This document shows, in pieces, positions 16,045 to 25,372 of a DNA stretch of 31,837 bases. The DNA lies in the NCBI GenBank assembly GCA_964520425.1, contig CAZFMX010000032.1, forward strand, positions 1 through 31,837. The letters are read 5' to 3'. Both the position numbers and the translations under genes were made by a program. Under the pieces are notes generated by a model. That model ran no database searches and was not told where the DNA came from. It saw only the letters and a list, made by a program, of their open reading frames with translations. The DNA comes from JAFGFY01 sp964520425 (GTDB lineage Bacteria > Desulfobacterota > DSM-4660 > Desulfatiglandales > HGW-15). The number at the start of each line of letters is the position of its first letter. Position 1 is the stretch's first letter.

Positions 16045-17448
16045 TCAAGGTTCTGTAATTTTTTCTATTCGGCACTCTATTGCCCCCTCAGCCAAAGTCA
16101 CAAGAACACGATCTCCCTTGTTCAGGCCTGATACATCCCTGAGAATCAGTTTTTCCGGCAACTTCCTGGCAATACTGTACCCTCTTTTCAATACGGAAGA
16201 GGGATTCAGATCCCTCAACCGCTTTTCCAAATGAGCAAGGGCCATCCGATGCTCTCTGATCCTTCGGGATATCATAAGAATCAGGGTATGCCTGTGAAAA
16301 TCAATTCGTTGGGTTAAGGACGCCAATACCCTTACAGGAGAATGGAGCAGGAGGGCTCGGCCTTCAGAAGCCAGATTCTTCTTGTGCTCCTTGACCACGG
16401 AATCCATTAACCTGATCAGTCTGTCATTGAATTCATCCAGACGCTGCCAAGAATCAGTGATCCGTCTTCTTGGGTCACGAAGTCCTTTTGACAGCAAGGC
16501 CAATCGCTGGTTCGAATGAGCAAGGGCGGTATGAATACTCAGGATTAAACGGTCTCGAATCTCTCTCAAACGCGCCCTCAAAGATTCTTTCTCCACTACC
16601 ATGAGTTCTGCGGCTGCCGAAGGAGTCGGCGCCCTGAAATCAGCCACCATATCGGAAATGGTGAAATCGACCTCATGGCCCACGGCTGAAACCACCGGGA
16701 CATGGGATGCCCTAATGGCCCGCGCCAGTTCCTCTCGGTTAAATGCCCACAAATCCTCCAGCGATCCTCCACCTCGTGTCAGAACAATAACATCCACACT
16801 GATTACTCGATTGACCACATTCAAGGCCTCCACCATCTCGGCCGCGGCTTCTTCTCCCTGGACCTTTACCGGGACAATGATGACGTGAATATTTGGAAAC
16901 CGCCGAAGGATCACTTTCAAGAAATCCCGAATGGCCGCCCCGGTGGGAGACGTAATAACTGCGACGCTCCGGGGGAGATAGGGGAGAGATTTCTTGATCT
17001 CCTCATCGAAAAGCCCTTCAGCGGCCAGTTTCTCTTTGAGTTGCTCAAAGGCCAGTGCAAGGGCACCGATGCCAACGGGTTCCAGATAATCAAGGATGAT
17101 CTGATATTCTCCCCGGGGTTCGTAGACGCCGATCCTCCCCTGGGCAAGCACCTTCATGCCGTCTTCCGGAGTGAATCGCAGATATCGAGCCTGTGGTCGA
17201 AACATGGCCGCCCTGATCTGGGCCTTTTCGTCTTTGAGGACCATATAAAAGTGTCCTGAAGAGGGACTTCTGAAATTGGAGATCTCGGCCTCTACCCAGA
17301 CAAAGTCAAACTGCTCCTCCAGCAGGTCTTTTATCTGCTCGGTGAGAGTGCTGACCGTATAGATCTTAGGCGTTTGAGTTTCGATCAAGGAATCCGAATG
17401 GTCCATTTCAATCCCACAAACCCGGGCGGAACGACTCAATCTCTTCAT
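16045..17448 (-). CDS. xseA: Exodeoxyribonuclease VII large subunit
   Basis: The catalytic subunit of exonuclease VII, a single-strand DNA exonuclease. The order is an OB-fold domain (YTVSTLTEQIKDLLEE through EAEISNFRSPSSGHFYMVLK), the catalytic domain with VITSPTGAAIRDFLKV, LTRGGGSLEDLWAFNREELA and SAVGHEVDFTISDMVADFRA, then a long coiled-coil region and a C-terminal segment with LKRGYSIAR. The length of 467 residues is typical. The start is uncertain: ATG 17448 has only a weak AGAGA site, and ATG 17406 would lose 14 non-conserved residues. It is the first gene of the minus-strand block to tlyA. Confidence 0.95.
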   Translation of the reverse strand: MKRLSRSARVCGIEMDHSDSLIETQTPKIYTVSTLTEQIKDLLEEQFDFVWVEAEISNFRSPSSGHFYMVLKDEKAQIRAAMFRPQARYLRFTPEDGMKVLAQGRIGVYEPRGEYQIILDYLEPVGIGALALAFEQLKEKLAAEGLFDEEIKKSLPYLPRSVAVITSPTGAAIRDFLKVILRRFPNIHVIIVPVKVQGEEAAAEMVEALNVVNRVISVDVIVLTRGGGSLEDLWAFNREELARAIRASHVPVVSAVGHEVDFTISDMVADFRAPTPSAAAELMVVEKESLRARLREIRDRLILSIHTALAHSNQRLALLSKGLRDPRRRITDSWQRLDEFNDRLIRLMDSVVKEHKKNLASEGRALLLHSPVRVLASLTQRIDFHRHTLILMISRRIREHRMALAHLEKRLRDLNPSSVLKRGYSIARKLPEKLILRDVSGLNKGDRVLVTLAEGAIECRIEKITEP

Positions 17449-17615
17449 TTTTGTCTCTTAGGCTCTCTTGAACAGCTTATTAGAAATGAGCAGGATAATC
17501 AACAAGCTATTTTAGGTTATTCTGCCCAGTCTTGTGTAACATGGAAGAATACGAGTGTTCCCCAAATCAACCATCGACTTTGAATTAGCAATAATCCCAA
17601 TGGATTTTAGGAAAC

Positions 17616-17743
17616 CCCTGGGCACCAACGAGGCGTTAGATGCAAGGCGCCAAGGAGCGCCGACTGAGGCGTACAAATAGTACGCCGCAAGGAGAAGCGA
17701 TCGAAGGCAACACAGCAGATGACGCCTTGATGGTGGATCAGGG
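17616..17743. mobile_element. Repeat element C, copy 1 (128 bp)
   Basis: It is the same length as copy C2 (27813-27940) and most positions are identical. The inverted ends are CCCTGGGCACCAACGAGGC and GCCTTGATGGTGGATCAGGG, imperfect. The internal hairpin GGCGTAC-AAATA-GTACGCC has a C-G closing pair that is T-A in C2. It lies in the divergent gap between xseA and the DUF4301 gene (17449-17919). The right end is 5 bases from the -35 box of the predicted DUF4301 promoter. The left part of the gap, 17449-17615, shows nothing recognisable. Confidence 0.78.
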
Positions 17744-17748
17744 ATTCG

Positions 17749-17777
17749 TTGACACGCCAAGTCTTTTTCTGTATTCT
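17749..17777 (+). promoter_or_regulatory. Predicted sigma-70 promoter for the DUF4301 gene
   Basis: TTGACA (17749-17754), a 17-base spacer and TATTCT (17772-17777, four of six consensus) form a good sigma-70 promoter. It would give a leader of about 135 bases before the ATG at 17920. The -35 box begins just after the end of repeat element C1. Confidence 0.5.
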
Positions 17778-17919
17778 CCATTCGCTCACGCATATGATTC
17801 GTCATCCATGGGTTTATCTTCCCCGTCATTTTGGACGCCCATTATTGAGGTGTTCCTCCGTTCTGCGTTTTTTACTAATACAGAGGTTTTTCCATGATTT
17901 ATAAAGGAGCAAGGAAAGG

Positions 17920-19491
17920 ATGATTGAACCGGTATTGAACGACCAGGATATAAGACAGATTAAGGAAAGAGGAATGACAGTGGAAAAAGTCCTTTCCCAG
18001 TTGGAAACCTTCAGGAAGGGCTTTTCCCACATGAAACTGCGACGATCCTGCACGATCGGAGACGGGATTACTCTCCTATCAAAAGCGGATTTCCCTGGGC
18101 TAGAGAAAATTTTTTCTGAGGCCGCTTCATTGGGAAGAGTCACAAAGTTTGTCCCGGCCTCGGGAGCGGCCAGCCGTATGTTTAAATCGCTCCTCTCCAT
18201 ATACGCCCGTTGTAAACGAACAGACACGGATAAAATCAGTGCCGTCGTTCATGAGGATGATCCTGATCACGCCTTTTTTTTGAAATTTATCAAAGGATTA
18301 ACCAGGTTTGCTTTTTATGGTGATCTGAAATCAGCCATGTCAAGGGACGGCCTGAATATTGAGGCCCTCATTTCGAGAGGAGAGTACAAGCAGATTCTGG
18401 ATTATCTCCTCACGGCCAAAGGACTCAACCTAGCCAATATTCCCAAAGGGCTGATTAAGTTCCACTCCTATCCGGGATCGTCTCGAACCGCTTTTGAAGA
18501 ACACCTGGTGGAGGCCATCGAATATGCCGTGGATATGAAGAGGGACGCTCGAATCCACTTTACGGTCTCTCCGGAGCATGAAGAGCTCGTAAAGAACCAT
18601 TTTGATGAGGTTCGGGGGAAATATGAGCAGTCCGGGACCATTTTCCGATTGTCTTTTTCCGTCCAAGAGCCCTCCACAGACACCATTGCGGTGGATATGG
18701 AAGACAGGCCCTTTCGGGATAAAGAGGGAAGGCTTGTGTTTCGACCAGGAGGACATGGTGCCCTTCTGGAAAACCTCTTGAACCTTAGGGGGGATCTGGT
18801 GTTTATCAAGAACATCGACAATGTGGTCCCCGACCGACTTAAACAAGAGACATTCCTCTACAAAAAGGCCCTGGGCGGTTATCTCCTCGAGCTACAGAAC
18901 AAGCTATTTGAGTATGTCGGAAGGTTGTCCGCCGGTGAAGTGGATGAGCAAAGTGTCGATGAGATGTTTGAATTCATGAAACAGAGACTTTCTGTCATTC
19001 CTCCTGAAGGCATGGAGAAGTGTTCAAAGGAGGAGAGAATCGTTTTTCTCACCTCCAGGTTGAACCGGCCGCTAAGGGTATGCGGCATGGTGAAGAATGT
19101 AAGCGAACCCGGAGGTGGACCTTTCTGGGTTGAACATAAGGATCATTCCATTTCTCTTCAAATCATTGAAACCTCTCAGGTGGATATGGAATCAGCTGCA
19201 CAAAGGGATATTTGGGGCTCATCGACCCATTTTAATCCTGTTGATCTGGTCTGTGGAGTCCGCGATTTTATGGGAAAACCCTTTGACTTGACGCGTTTTG
19301 TGGATCCTGATACGGGATTTATATCTACCAAGTCTAAACAGGGCAGGGAACTCAAGGCCCTGGAACTCCCCGGTCTCTGGAACGGAGCCATGGCCCTTTG
19401 GAATACAGTCTTTGTGCAAGTCCCCGCAATCACTTTCAACCCCACAAAAACTGTCCTAGATTTACTCCGAGAAGAACATCAACCCGCATGA
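17920..19491 (+). CDS. DUF4301 family protein (nucleotidyltransferase-like)
   Basis: A 523-residue soluble protein recognised as DUF4301. The N-terminal half carries FVPASGAASRMFKSLL, resembling the glycine-rich nucleotide-binding loop of sugar nucleotidyltransferases, and later RPGGHGALLENLLNL with VFIKNIDNVVPD, the equivalent of their metal-binding Asp region. The reaction is not known; a nucleotidyl-transfer role is inference from these motifs. AAAGGAGC and GGAAAGG precede the ATG. It has its own predicted promoter at 17749 and is followed on the same strand, 86 bases later, by an amino-acid symporter with no evident functional link. Confidence 0.85.
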   Translation: MIEPVLNDQDIRQIKERGMTVEKVLSQLETFRKGFSHMKLRRSCTIGDGITLLSKADFPGLEKIFSEAASLGRVTKFVPASGAASRMFKSLLSIYARCKRTDTDKISAVVHEDDPDHAFFLKFIKGLTRFAFYGDLKSAMSRDGLNIEALISRGEYKQILDYLLTAKGLNLANIPKGLIKFHSYPGSSRTAFEEHLVEAIEYAVDMKRDARIHFTVSPEHEELVKNHFDEVRGKYEQSGTIFRLSFSVQEPSTDTIAVDMEDRPFRDKEGRLVFRPGGHGALLENLLNLRGDLVFIKNIDNVVPDRLKQETFLYKKALGGYLLELQNKLFEYVGRLSAGEVDEQSVDEMFEFMKQRLSVIPPEGMEKCSKEERIVFLTSRLNRPLRVCGMVKNVSEPGGGPFWVEHKDHSISLQIIETSQVDMESAAQRDIWGSSTHFNPVDLVCGVRDFMGKPFDLTRFVDPDTGFISTKSKQGRELKALELPGLWNGAMALWNTVFVQVPAITFNPTKTVLDLLREEHQPA

Positions 19492-19577
19492 TCTTGACTT
19501 CGGAAGGTTGAGTTGATAGGAGTTTATCTTACGAAATACTTTGATCAGCTGTAAGTAATCATATTCTAGGAGTTCTT

Positions 19578-21155
19578 GTGAGCAGAAAATGGGGCGGTAT
19601 CCTGGCGTTTTGCGTGATTGGTTGTGTGTTGTTGTTATCTGGACCAGAGTTCTTTAACGCCGTCTGGTCGTTTCCCGGCAACTTTCCAATCTTCACTGCT
19701 TTCCCGCCTCTCCTAGTCATCGTGTTACTAGGCACAGGCATCTTTGCCACCGTCTACCTTTTCTTCCCCCAACTCAGGTATTTCTGGCACGGAATCAGGG
19801 TCACCACGGGTGCTTATGATGATCCTAATGACGAAGGGGATCTGAACCACTTTCGCGCCCTGACCACAGCCTTATCCGCCACCGTAGGAATCGGGAACAT
19901 CGCCGGAGTCGCTACGGCCCTTTATTACGGCGGACCTGGGGCCCTCTTCTGGATGTGGGTCACCGCCATTTTCGGGACCACCCTAAAATATGCCGAATGT
20001 ACCCTGTCTCTAAAATACCGGGAGATCCACGAGGGTGGCGTGACGGCCGGAGGCCCTATGTATACCATAGAAAACGGGCTCGGCAGAAACTACAAATGGT
20101 TGGCCGTGGCATTTGCGGCATTTGCCGTGATCTGTTCACTTGCCACGGGAAACGCTATTCAGGCCTTTACGGCTTCCGACCAGATTCGTTCCGAATTCGT
20201 CCAAATCCTGAGCGAAGATCATTTTCTCACGGCCAAGTTTGCTCTGTGGGCCGGTTATGAACTAAGCGTCATACAGATTATCAACGGCCTCTGCCTGGCC
20301 ACGGTTGTCGGACTGGTCATCATCGGCGGCATTAAGAGAATCGGTCGAGTGACCGGTTACCTCGCGCCGATTATGGCCTGTATCTATACGATATCAGCAC
20401 TCTTGATTTTGGCCGCTCATTTTCCTTATCTGGGAGAAAGCCTCGGATTGATATTCAGCATGGCCTTCAATCCCCCTGCCGAGATTGCGGGTGTAGGAGG
20501 CGGGGCCTTTCTGGTGATGCTCAATACTATGCTATGGGGTATAAAACGGGGACTCTATTCCAATGAGGCAGGGCAGGGAAGCGCGGCCATCGCCCACTCC
20601 ACGGCAAAGACAAAGTTCCCTGTCCGTGAGGGCGCCGTGGCCCTGCTTGGTCCCTATATTGATACCTTGTTGATATGCTCCCTCACAGGACTGGTCATTA
20701 TCTCAACAGGCGCCTGGCATCATACCGAATTTTATGTCACCAGGATCGACCCTAAATTCGCCGGTGACTTGCTCAACAGCAGTCTACTCACTTCATTTGC
20801 CTTCAAACAGGGATTGAGCTGGTTGTTCGGTTATGGTGACAAGATTGTAACCCTCAGTGTATTGCTGTTTGCTACTTCGACGGCCATAAGCTGGTCATTC
20901 TATGGAGATCGGGCCGCCGATTACCTGTTCGGATCCAAGGCCATTCTCCCCTACAAATGGGTATATGTCCTCTTTGTATTTATCGGTGCGATAGCCGAAC
21001 TCGAAGCTGTATGGGATTTCGGCGATGCGGCCCTGGGTTTTATGACCTTCCCAAACCTGATTTCCATTATTCTCCTATCGGGTGCGTTAAAGAAGATGAC
21101 CCGTGAATATTTCTCAGTCAAATATCTCACTTACAAAGAAAGGTATACGGTGTAA
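19578..21155 (+). CDS. Alanine/glycine:cation symporter family (AGCS) transporter
   Basis: An integral inner-membrane protein of 525 residues with about 10-11 hydrophobic segments. AGCS signatures are clear: TTALSATVGIGNIAGVATAL, GPGALFWMWVTAIFG, KYAECTLSLKYRE, GGPMYTIENGLG, and LWGIKRGLYSNEAGQGSAAIAHS. It takes up alanine, glycine or a similar small amino acid with sodium or protons. The start is GTG with AGGAG (19567-19571) 6 bases before it. A long loop rich in charged residues follows the first two segments. A heptanucleotide tandem repeat begins just past its stop, then a small acidic gene and a second sodium-coupled transporter on the same strand. Confidence 0.92.
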   Translation: MSRKWGGILAFCVIGCVLLLSGPEFFNAVWSFPGNFPIFTAFPPLLVIVLLGTGIFATVYLFFPQLRYFWHGIRVTTGAYDDPNDEGDLNHFRALTTALSATVGIGNIAGVATALYYGGPGALFWMWVTAIFGTTLKYAECTLSLKYREIHEGGVTAGGPMYTIENGLGRNYKWLAVAFAAFAVICSLATGNAIQAFTASDQIRSEFVQILSEDHFLTAKFALWAGYELSVIQIINGLCLATVVGLVIIGGIKRIGRVTGYLAPIMACIYTISALLILAAHFPYLGESLGLIFSMAFNPPAEIAGVGGGAFLVMLNTMLWGIKRGLYSNEAGQGSAAIAHSTAKTKFPVREGAVALLGPYIDTLLICSLTGLVIISTGAWHHTEFYVTRIDPKFAGDLLNSSLLTSFAFKQGLSWLFGYGDKIVTLSVLLFATSTAISWSFYGDRAADYLFGSKAILPYKWVYVLFVFIGAIAELEAVWDFGDAALGFMTFPNLISIILLSGALKKMTREYFSVKYLTYKERYTV

Positions 21156-21177
21156 GGTCTAAGTTGTAGGGTATACG

Positions 21178-21214
21178 GTGTAAGGTATAAGGTATAAGGT
21201 ATAAGGTATAAGGG
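21178..21214 (+). repeat. Heptanucleotide tandem repeat (TAAGGTA)n
   Basis: About 4.6 near-perfect copies of the 7-mer TAAGGTA run from 21181, with degenerate relatives (GTATACGGTGTAAGGT) from 21142. It sits between the AGCS transporter stop and the 62-residue gene. Such short tandem arrays can vary in copy number by slippage. Confidence 0.85.
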
Positions 21215-21259
21215 AAAAATTTAACACCACTGTTTTTACATGAAATAGAAAGAGAGAAT

Positions 21260-21448
21260 ATGATGGACCTGGAAGAAACGGAGGAGCAAAAGCCCATACC
21301 CGAAAGACTGGAAGCTTTGAAAAACCTTCCTGAAAGCATTCTAAAGACCCTTACAAAAACAGAGGTCAAGGCGTTCTTGCATGATGATGTTTGGCCTGAT
21401 TCGCTCCGTGAGAAGCTGAAAGACTACACAGTGGATGAAGAAGAGTGA
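21260..21448 (+). CDS. Small acidic protein of unknown function between two transporters
   Basis: I do not recognise this 62-residue protein. It is hydrophilic and acidic, with a proline pair near the start (PIPERLEALKNLPES), a predicted helix-turn-helix-like middle (ILKTLTKTEVKAFLHDD) and an acidic end DYTVDEEE. There is no signal, no membrane segment and no Cys. AAAGAGAGAAT just before the ATG is a plausible ribosome site. It lies 55 bases before the NSS transporter and 104 bases after the AGCS transporter on the same strand, so it may be an accessory or regulator of one of them. Coding status rests on spacing, ribosome site and sensible composition. Confidence 0.65.
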   Translation: MMDLEETEEQKPIPERLEALKNLPESILKTLTKTEVKAFLHDDVWPDSLREKLKDYTVDEEE

Positions 21449-21503
21449 AAATGGTTACTTTCCGGTTTGGAGAATGAAGCAAACAAGGTGATAGGGGAAC
21501 TCA

Positions 21504-23009
21504 ATGAAAAGAGAGCAGTGGAAGAGTCAATTCGGTTTTCTCATGGCGGCCGTGGGGTCGGCCATCGGTCTGGGCAATATCTGGCGTTTCAGCTATCTGG
21601 CCTATAAAAACGGCGGAGGAGCTTTTCTCATTCCTTATATTACTGCGCTTCTAACAGCCGGGATCGCCCTTCTGATCCTTGAATTCGGCGTGGGACATGA
21701 ACGCATCGGATCGGCGCCTCTGGCCTATGCCAAGATCAACCGGAGGTGGGAATGGCTGGGATGGTGGTCGGTGATCTTTGTGATGTTCGGCATTGTACTC
21801 TACTACACGGTTGTCATTAGCTGGTGCTTAAACTTTTTCATGTACTCCTTTGATCTGGTCTGGGGGGATGACCCAAATGACTTCTTTTTCAATAAATTCC
21901 TTCATATCAGCAGTGGTCCTTCCGAAATCGGTCAAACCAGAACACCCATTCTTATTGGTGTGATTGTCGTCTGGTTTTTCAACTGGGCCATCGTCTACCG
22001 CGGCATACAAAAAGGTGTTGAGCTGGCCAATAAGATTTTTATGCCTACGCTATTTATTTTAACAATAGTCCTTGTCTCCTGGGCCGTGTCATTTGAGGGG
22101 GCCTTAGCAGGCATCAAAGTCTATCTGACCCCTGATTTCTCGAAGCTGTCCAGCCCAGAAGTATGGATCGATGCCTACGGTCAAATCTTTTTCACCCTCA
22201 GTCTGGGGTTCGGCATCATGATTACATACGCCAGTTATTTGCCGGCCAAGTCCGACCTCACAAAAAACGCCATATTGACGGCCTTTATTAATTGCGGCTT
22301 TTCCATCTTTGCAGGCTTTGCTGTCTTCTCGGTCCTTGGCTTCATGTCTACATTGCAGGGCGAACCCATTTCCAACTTGATCAGGCAGGACAGTGGAATA
22401 GCTTTTGTGGCCTATCCCAAGGCTCTCAGCATGATGCCCGCCGGCCAAATCTTCGGCGCCATCTTTTTCTTGAGCCTGGTGATTGCAGGGCTCTCCTCCT
22501 CGGTGTCTATAATCGAGGCCTTTAGTGCGGCGTATATGGACAAATTCGGGGGAGAAAAGAAAAAGATCGTCACCGTCCTCTGCGTACTGGGTCTGCTGGG
22601 CTCCATTATATTTACGACAGAAGGGGGCCTGTTCTGGCTGGACATTGTGGACCACTTCCTGAACCATTATGGTCTTGTTGTTGTGGGAGTTGGTGAATGC
22701 ATTTTAGTAGGTTGGATGTTCAAACTGGAAGTCATTCGAAGACATATCAACAAGGTATCTTCTATCAGGCTGGGGATCTGGTGGGATATCCTCATCAAAT
22801 TCATCGTTCCCATGATCTTATCTCTCATCATTATATGGGATCTGTACCATGAATTGAAACAACCCTATGAGAATTACTCCTGGACTGCTCTGATTCTGAT
22901 TGGAAGAGACTGGGTATTATTTACTCTCATCGCGGGTATTGTTTTTGCCATGAGACCGTGGAAGACCGACCTCCTTGATCAAGAGAAAGATCGAGAACCC
23001 GGCAAATAG
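21504..23009 (+). CDS. Neurotransmitter:sodium symporter (NSS/SNF) family transporter
   Basis: A 501-residue inner-membrane protein with about 11-12 hydrophobic segments. The TM1 signature GFLMAAVGSAIGLGNIWRF, carrying the sodium- and substrate-binding unwound region, and KNGGGAFLIPYI identify the LeuT-type fold. Members import amino acids with sodium. AGGGGAA lies about 5 bases before the ATG. A weak bulged hairpin (23019-23036, then GTTTTC) follows the stop. It forms a trio with the AGCS transporter and the small acidic protein. Substrate is undetermined. Confidence 0.92.
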   Translation: MKREQWKSQFGFLMAAVGSAIGLGNIWRFSYLAYKNGGGAFLIPYITALLTAGIALLILEFGVGHERIGSAPLAYAKINRRWEWLGWWSVIFVMFGIVLYYTVVISWCLNFFMYSFDLVWGDDPNDFFFNKFLHISSGPSEIGQTRTPILIGVIVVWFFNWAIVYRGIQKGVELANKIFMPTLFILTIVLVSWAVSFEGALAGIKVYLTPDFSKLSSPEVWIDAYGQIFFTLSLGFGIMITYASYLPAKSDLTKNAILTAFINCGFSIFAGFAVFSVLGFMSTLQGEPISNLIRQDSGIAFVAYPKALSMMPAGQIFGAIFFLSLVIAGLSSSVSIIEAFSAAYMDKFGGEKKKIVTVLCVLGLLGSIIFTTEGGLFWLDIVDHFLNHYGLVVVGVGECILVGWMFKLEVIRRHINKVSSIRLGIWWDILIKFIVPMILSLIIIWDLYHELKQPYENYSWTALILIGRDWVLFTLIAGIVFAMRPWKTDLLDQEKDREPGK

Positions 23010-23018
23010 GAGTATTCA

Positions 23019-23042
23019 AGCCCGGAGTTTCCGGCTGTTTTC
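23019..23042. terminator. Weak candidate terminator between convergent genes
   Basis: AGCC-(C)-GGA-GTT-TCCGGCT forms a seven-pair stem with one bulged C, followed by GTTTTC. It is placed 10 bases after the NSS stop and before the convergent molybdoenzyme gene. The T-run is short. Confidence 0.3.
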
Positions 23043-23108
23043 GCTCTAGAAGTGGGACCTACCGAGTGCTTCAAAAGAATCCTGATGAGCAAACGAAGTA
23101 GAATTGAG

Positions 23109-25331
23109 TTACCCAATGCAACCTAAGCTGGGATCTTGAACAGCGATTCCCTTGCGCTTTCGTTTCTTTTTCGTGACCTGGCACAACAAGGTTTTGTAAA
23201 CGGGAAAACCGGATATTTCGTCAAACTGCTCCGAATCCGTTAACAGATTGACGTTGGCTTCCCTCCATTCATCAGGACCTAGCGGTCCGCCGCCACCCAC
23301 AGGGGTATACACAAAACCTTTCATGATCTTGTCGGTCACATAGGCCCTCACTCGTATTGATCCCCGGGGTGTTTTGATACTCACCAGGTCACCCGTTTTA
23401 ACGCCCCGATCCTCGGCATCCGATTCATTCATTTCAACCACAGGATAAGGATATTTTTCGATGAAACTGGGGATGGCTCGCAAACAGGATTTCATGTCCG
23501 GTTTGAAAGGGCCCGTCCCCAAGACCAACGGGTACTTTTTAAACACTTCTGGATTGCTCATAGGCGTCTCATCAGATTCTTCATATCTGGGGATGCCGCT
23601 ATACTCGTACTCTTCCAGGATATTCGATTTGATCTCAAACTTGCCTGACGGTGTTTCAAAGCCTGGTTGTCCGTCCGCTCGTAACAATCCTGTTTCCCAT
23701 TTCCGGTACACCATTTCATTACTGGGGCTTCTGAGCACATGTTTCTCCGCTTTCATCAAATCTTCAACCGTGTAACCCGACTCGCTCAAGATGTAGTCAA
23801 GAAGCTCCTCCTTATTCTGCGGATACAGGTCTCCATATCCGAGGCGTTTGGCCAATTCTGTAAGGATGTCGTATGGTGACTTAGATTCTCCAACAGGATC
23901 TATGACTTTTTCTCTTAATCTCAGTGCATTTCCATAGTAACAATATGATTCCTGCTCAAATCCCGTCGTGGAAGGCAGGACGATATCTGCATAAGCCGCA
24001 TCTGCGGTTAATTGCAGGTTTATGCAGACCATAAAATCCAACTCACATAATGCCTTTTTCCAAATTCGGGGATTGGGCCAGGATGTCAGGAGTGATGCCC
24101 CCAAAACAATTAGTGCTCTGATCTTGTATGGATCCCCATCAATAATCGATTTTGGTAGGAGACTTGCGTGCGGTTCTCCCCCACAAAAATGGGAATAGAC
24201 CGAGAATTTACCCTTGCCAATGGACTTATCCTGACCAGGCGTTTCGATTTGTTTGCTTGTGGGTAAGGGGAAAGAGTTCTCTCTTCTCAGAAAACAACGC
24301 CCTCCTTCCACATCCAATTGCCCGGCAAGGGCCCAGAGGACCATGACGGCGCGTATGTTTTGGACGCCACTCTTCGTATATTCCAATCCCGTATACATGA
24401 GATAGGTCGCGCCTTCGGCATCGACAATACGCTCAGCCAGGTCTTCAATTTTGTCCTCATCAATTCCCGTTGTCTTGGACACGTATTCCGGCGTAAAATC
24501 CCTTACATAGTCTGAGAAATCTTCAAAACCTACGGTCCAATCTTTCACGAATTCCTCATCGTAAAGGTGATCTCTTATCAGGATATGGGCCAAACCCAAA
24601 GCCAGGGCGCCATCAGTTCCAGGTCTGATCTTGATCCATTCACTCCCTTCCAACTCAGTCGCCTTTGTTTTTCTGGGATCTATGACGATGATTTCAGCGC
24701 CCTCTTCCGAGGCCGTTCTTAGACGTTCAAACATCTCCGGTGGCGTGGAAGTGGATGGATCCGTCCCCCAAACCAGGATCAAGTCGGCATTATCCACATC
24801 AGAGAACATATCGATGTGTCGGCATCCCATGGTGAGTTTTGGAGCCAAAACCCCCAATGAGGTGTAACAGGGTGCCCCTACACCAAAGGTATTCGGAGAG
24901 CCAAAAGGGAACAAGATACTGGAAGCCAAGTATATTTCAGAGCCCTTTAATTGAAATATATCCTTAAAAGACCTTTCATAAGACCCTGTGCCTGCATAAA
25001 TCCCCACGGTTTCCGGTCCATATGATTCCTTTAACTCAATAAATTTATTCACTATGGTTTCAAAGGCCTCATCCCAAGAGATCTGCTCGAATTCATGAGT
25101 TCCCTTTGGACCGACTCTTTTCATGGGATGTTTTAGCCTTTGTTCTGAATAGACGATTTCCTTAACGCCGTCCGCAATGGGACATAGGATTTTACCGCTT
25201 GGGGCGTCGGGATCGGGTTCCAACCGGTCAACCCTGCCTTGTTCATCAAAATGGACGATCACCCCACAACCAGGGCTATGAAAGCACAAACCACAAATTC
25301 CGTATTTTTTATCCAAAACAGATGACCTCAT
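23109..25331 (-). CDS. Molybdopterin-dependent oxidoreductase, stand-alone large subunit
   Basis: A second bis-pterin Mo/W enzyme of the DMSO reductase superfamily, about 740 residues. The N-terminal Fe-S ligands are complete but spaced C-x2-C-x5-C-x27-C (CGLCFHSPGCG and ILCPIADG). The fold landmarks ISWDEAFETI, KIRPGTDGALALG, ADIVLPSTTGFEQE and a C-terminal pterin-binding domain (GVKTGDLVSIKTPRGSIRVR) follow. The Cys in GVGAPCYTSLG is the likely metal ligand. The frame reaches a TTG at 25367, but the ATG at 25331 puts the Fe-S motif at the usual distance. No Fe-S beta subunit is adjacent and no Tat signal is present. It follows a zinc-ribbon methyltransferase gene by 41 bases on the same strand. 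The C-terminus has a basic KKKRKRKG run. Substrate unknown. Confidence 0.88.
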   Translation of the reverse strand: MRSSVLDKKYGICGLCFHSPGCGVIVHFDEQGRVDRLEPDPDAPSGKILCPIADGVKEIVYSEQRLKHPMKRVGPKGTHEFEQISWDEAFETIVNKFIELKESYGPETVGIYAGTGSYERSFKDIFQLKGSEIYLASSILFPFGSPNTFGVGAPCYTSLGVLAPKLTMGCRHIDMFSDVDNADLILVWGTDPSTSTPPEMFERLRTASEEGAEIIVIDPRKTKATELEGSEWIKIRPGTDGALALGLAHILIRDHLYDEEFVKDWTVGFEDFSDYVRDFTPEYVSKTTGIDEDKIEDLAERIVDAEGATYLMYTGLEYTKSGVQNIRAVMVLWALAGQLDVEGGRCFLRRENSFPLPTSKQIETPGQDKSIGKGKFSVYSHFCGGEPHASLLPKSIIDGDPYKIRALIVLGASLLTSWPNPRIWKKALCELDFMVCINLQLTADAAYADIVLPSTTGFEQESYCYYGNALRLREKVIDPVGESKSPYDILTELAKRLGYGDLYPQNKEELLDYILSESGYTVEDLMKAEKHVLRSPSNEMVYRKWETGLLRADGQPGFETPSGKFEIKSNILEEYEYSGIPRYEESDETPMSNPEVFKKYPLVLGTGPFKPDMKSCLRAIPSFIEKYPYPVVEMNESDAEDRGVKTGDLVSIKTPRGSIRVRAYVTDKIMKGFVYTPVGGGGPLGPDEWREANVNLLTDSEQFDEISGFPVYKTLLCQVTKKKRKRKGIAVQDPSLGCIG

Positions 25332-25372
25332 AAAAATTCCATCAAAACAACCACTCCACACAAACAAGTCTC

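Noticed and set aside
17512..17829. Minus-strand open frame across C1 resembling one across C2 (27727-27984), sharing RSLLLAAYYLYASV
   Set aside because: It is a translation of the repeat element on its minus strand. Its limits differ between the copies outside the element, and it lacks start signals.
22104..22667. 187-residue minus-strand open frame inside the NSS transporter
   Set aside because: It is the complement of clear membrane segments of the transporter and shows no independent start signal.
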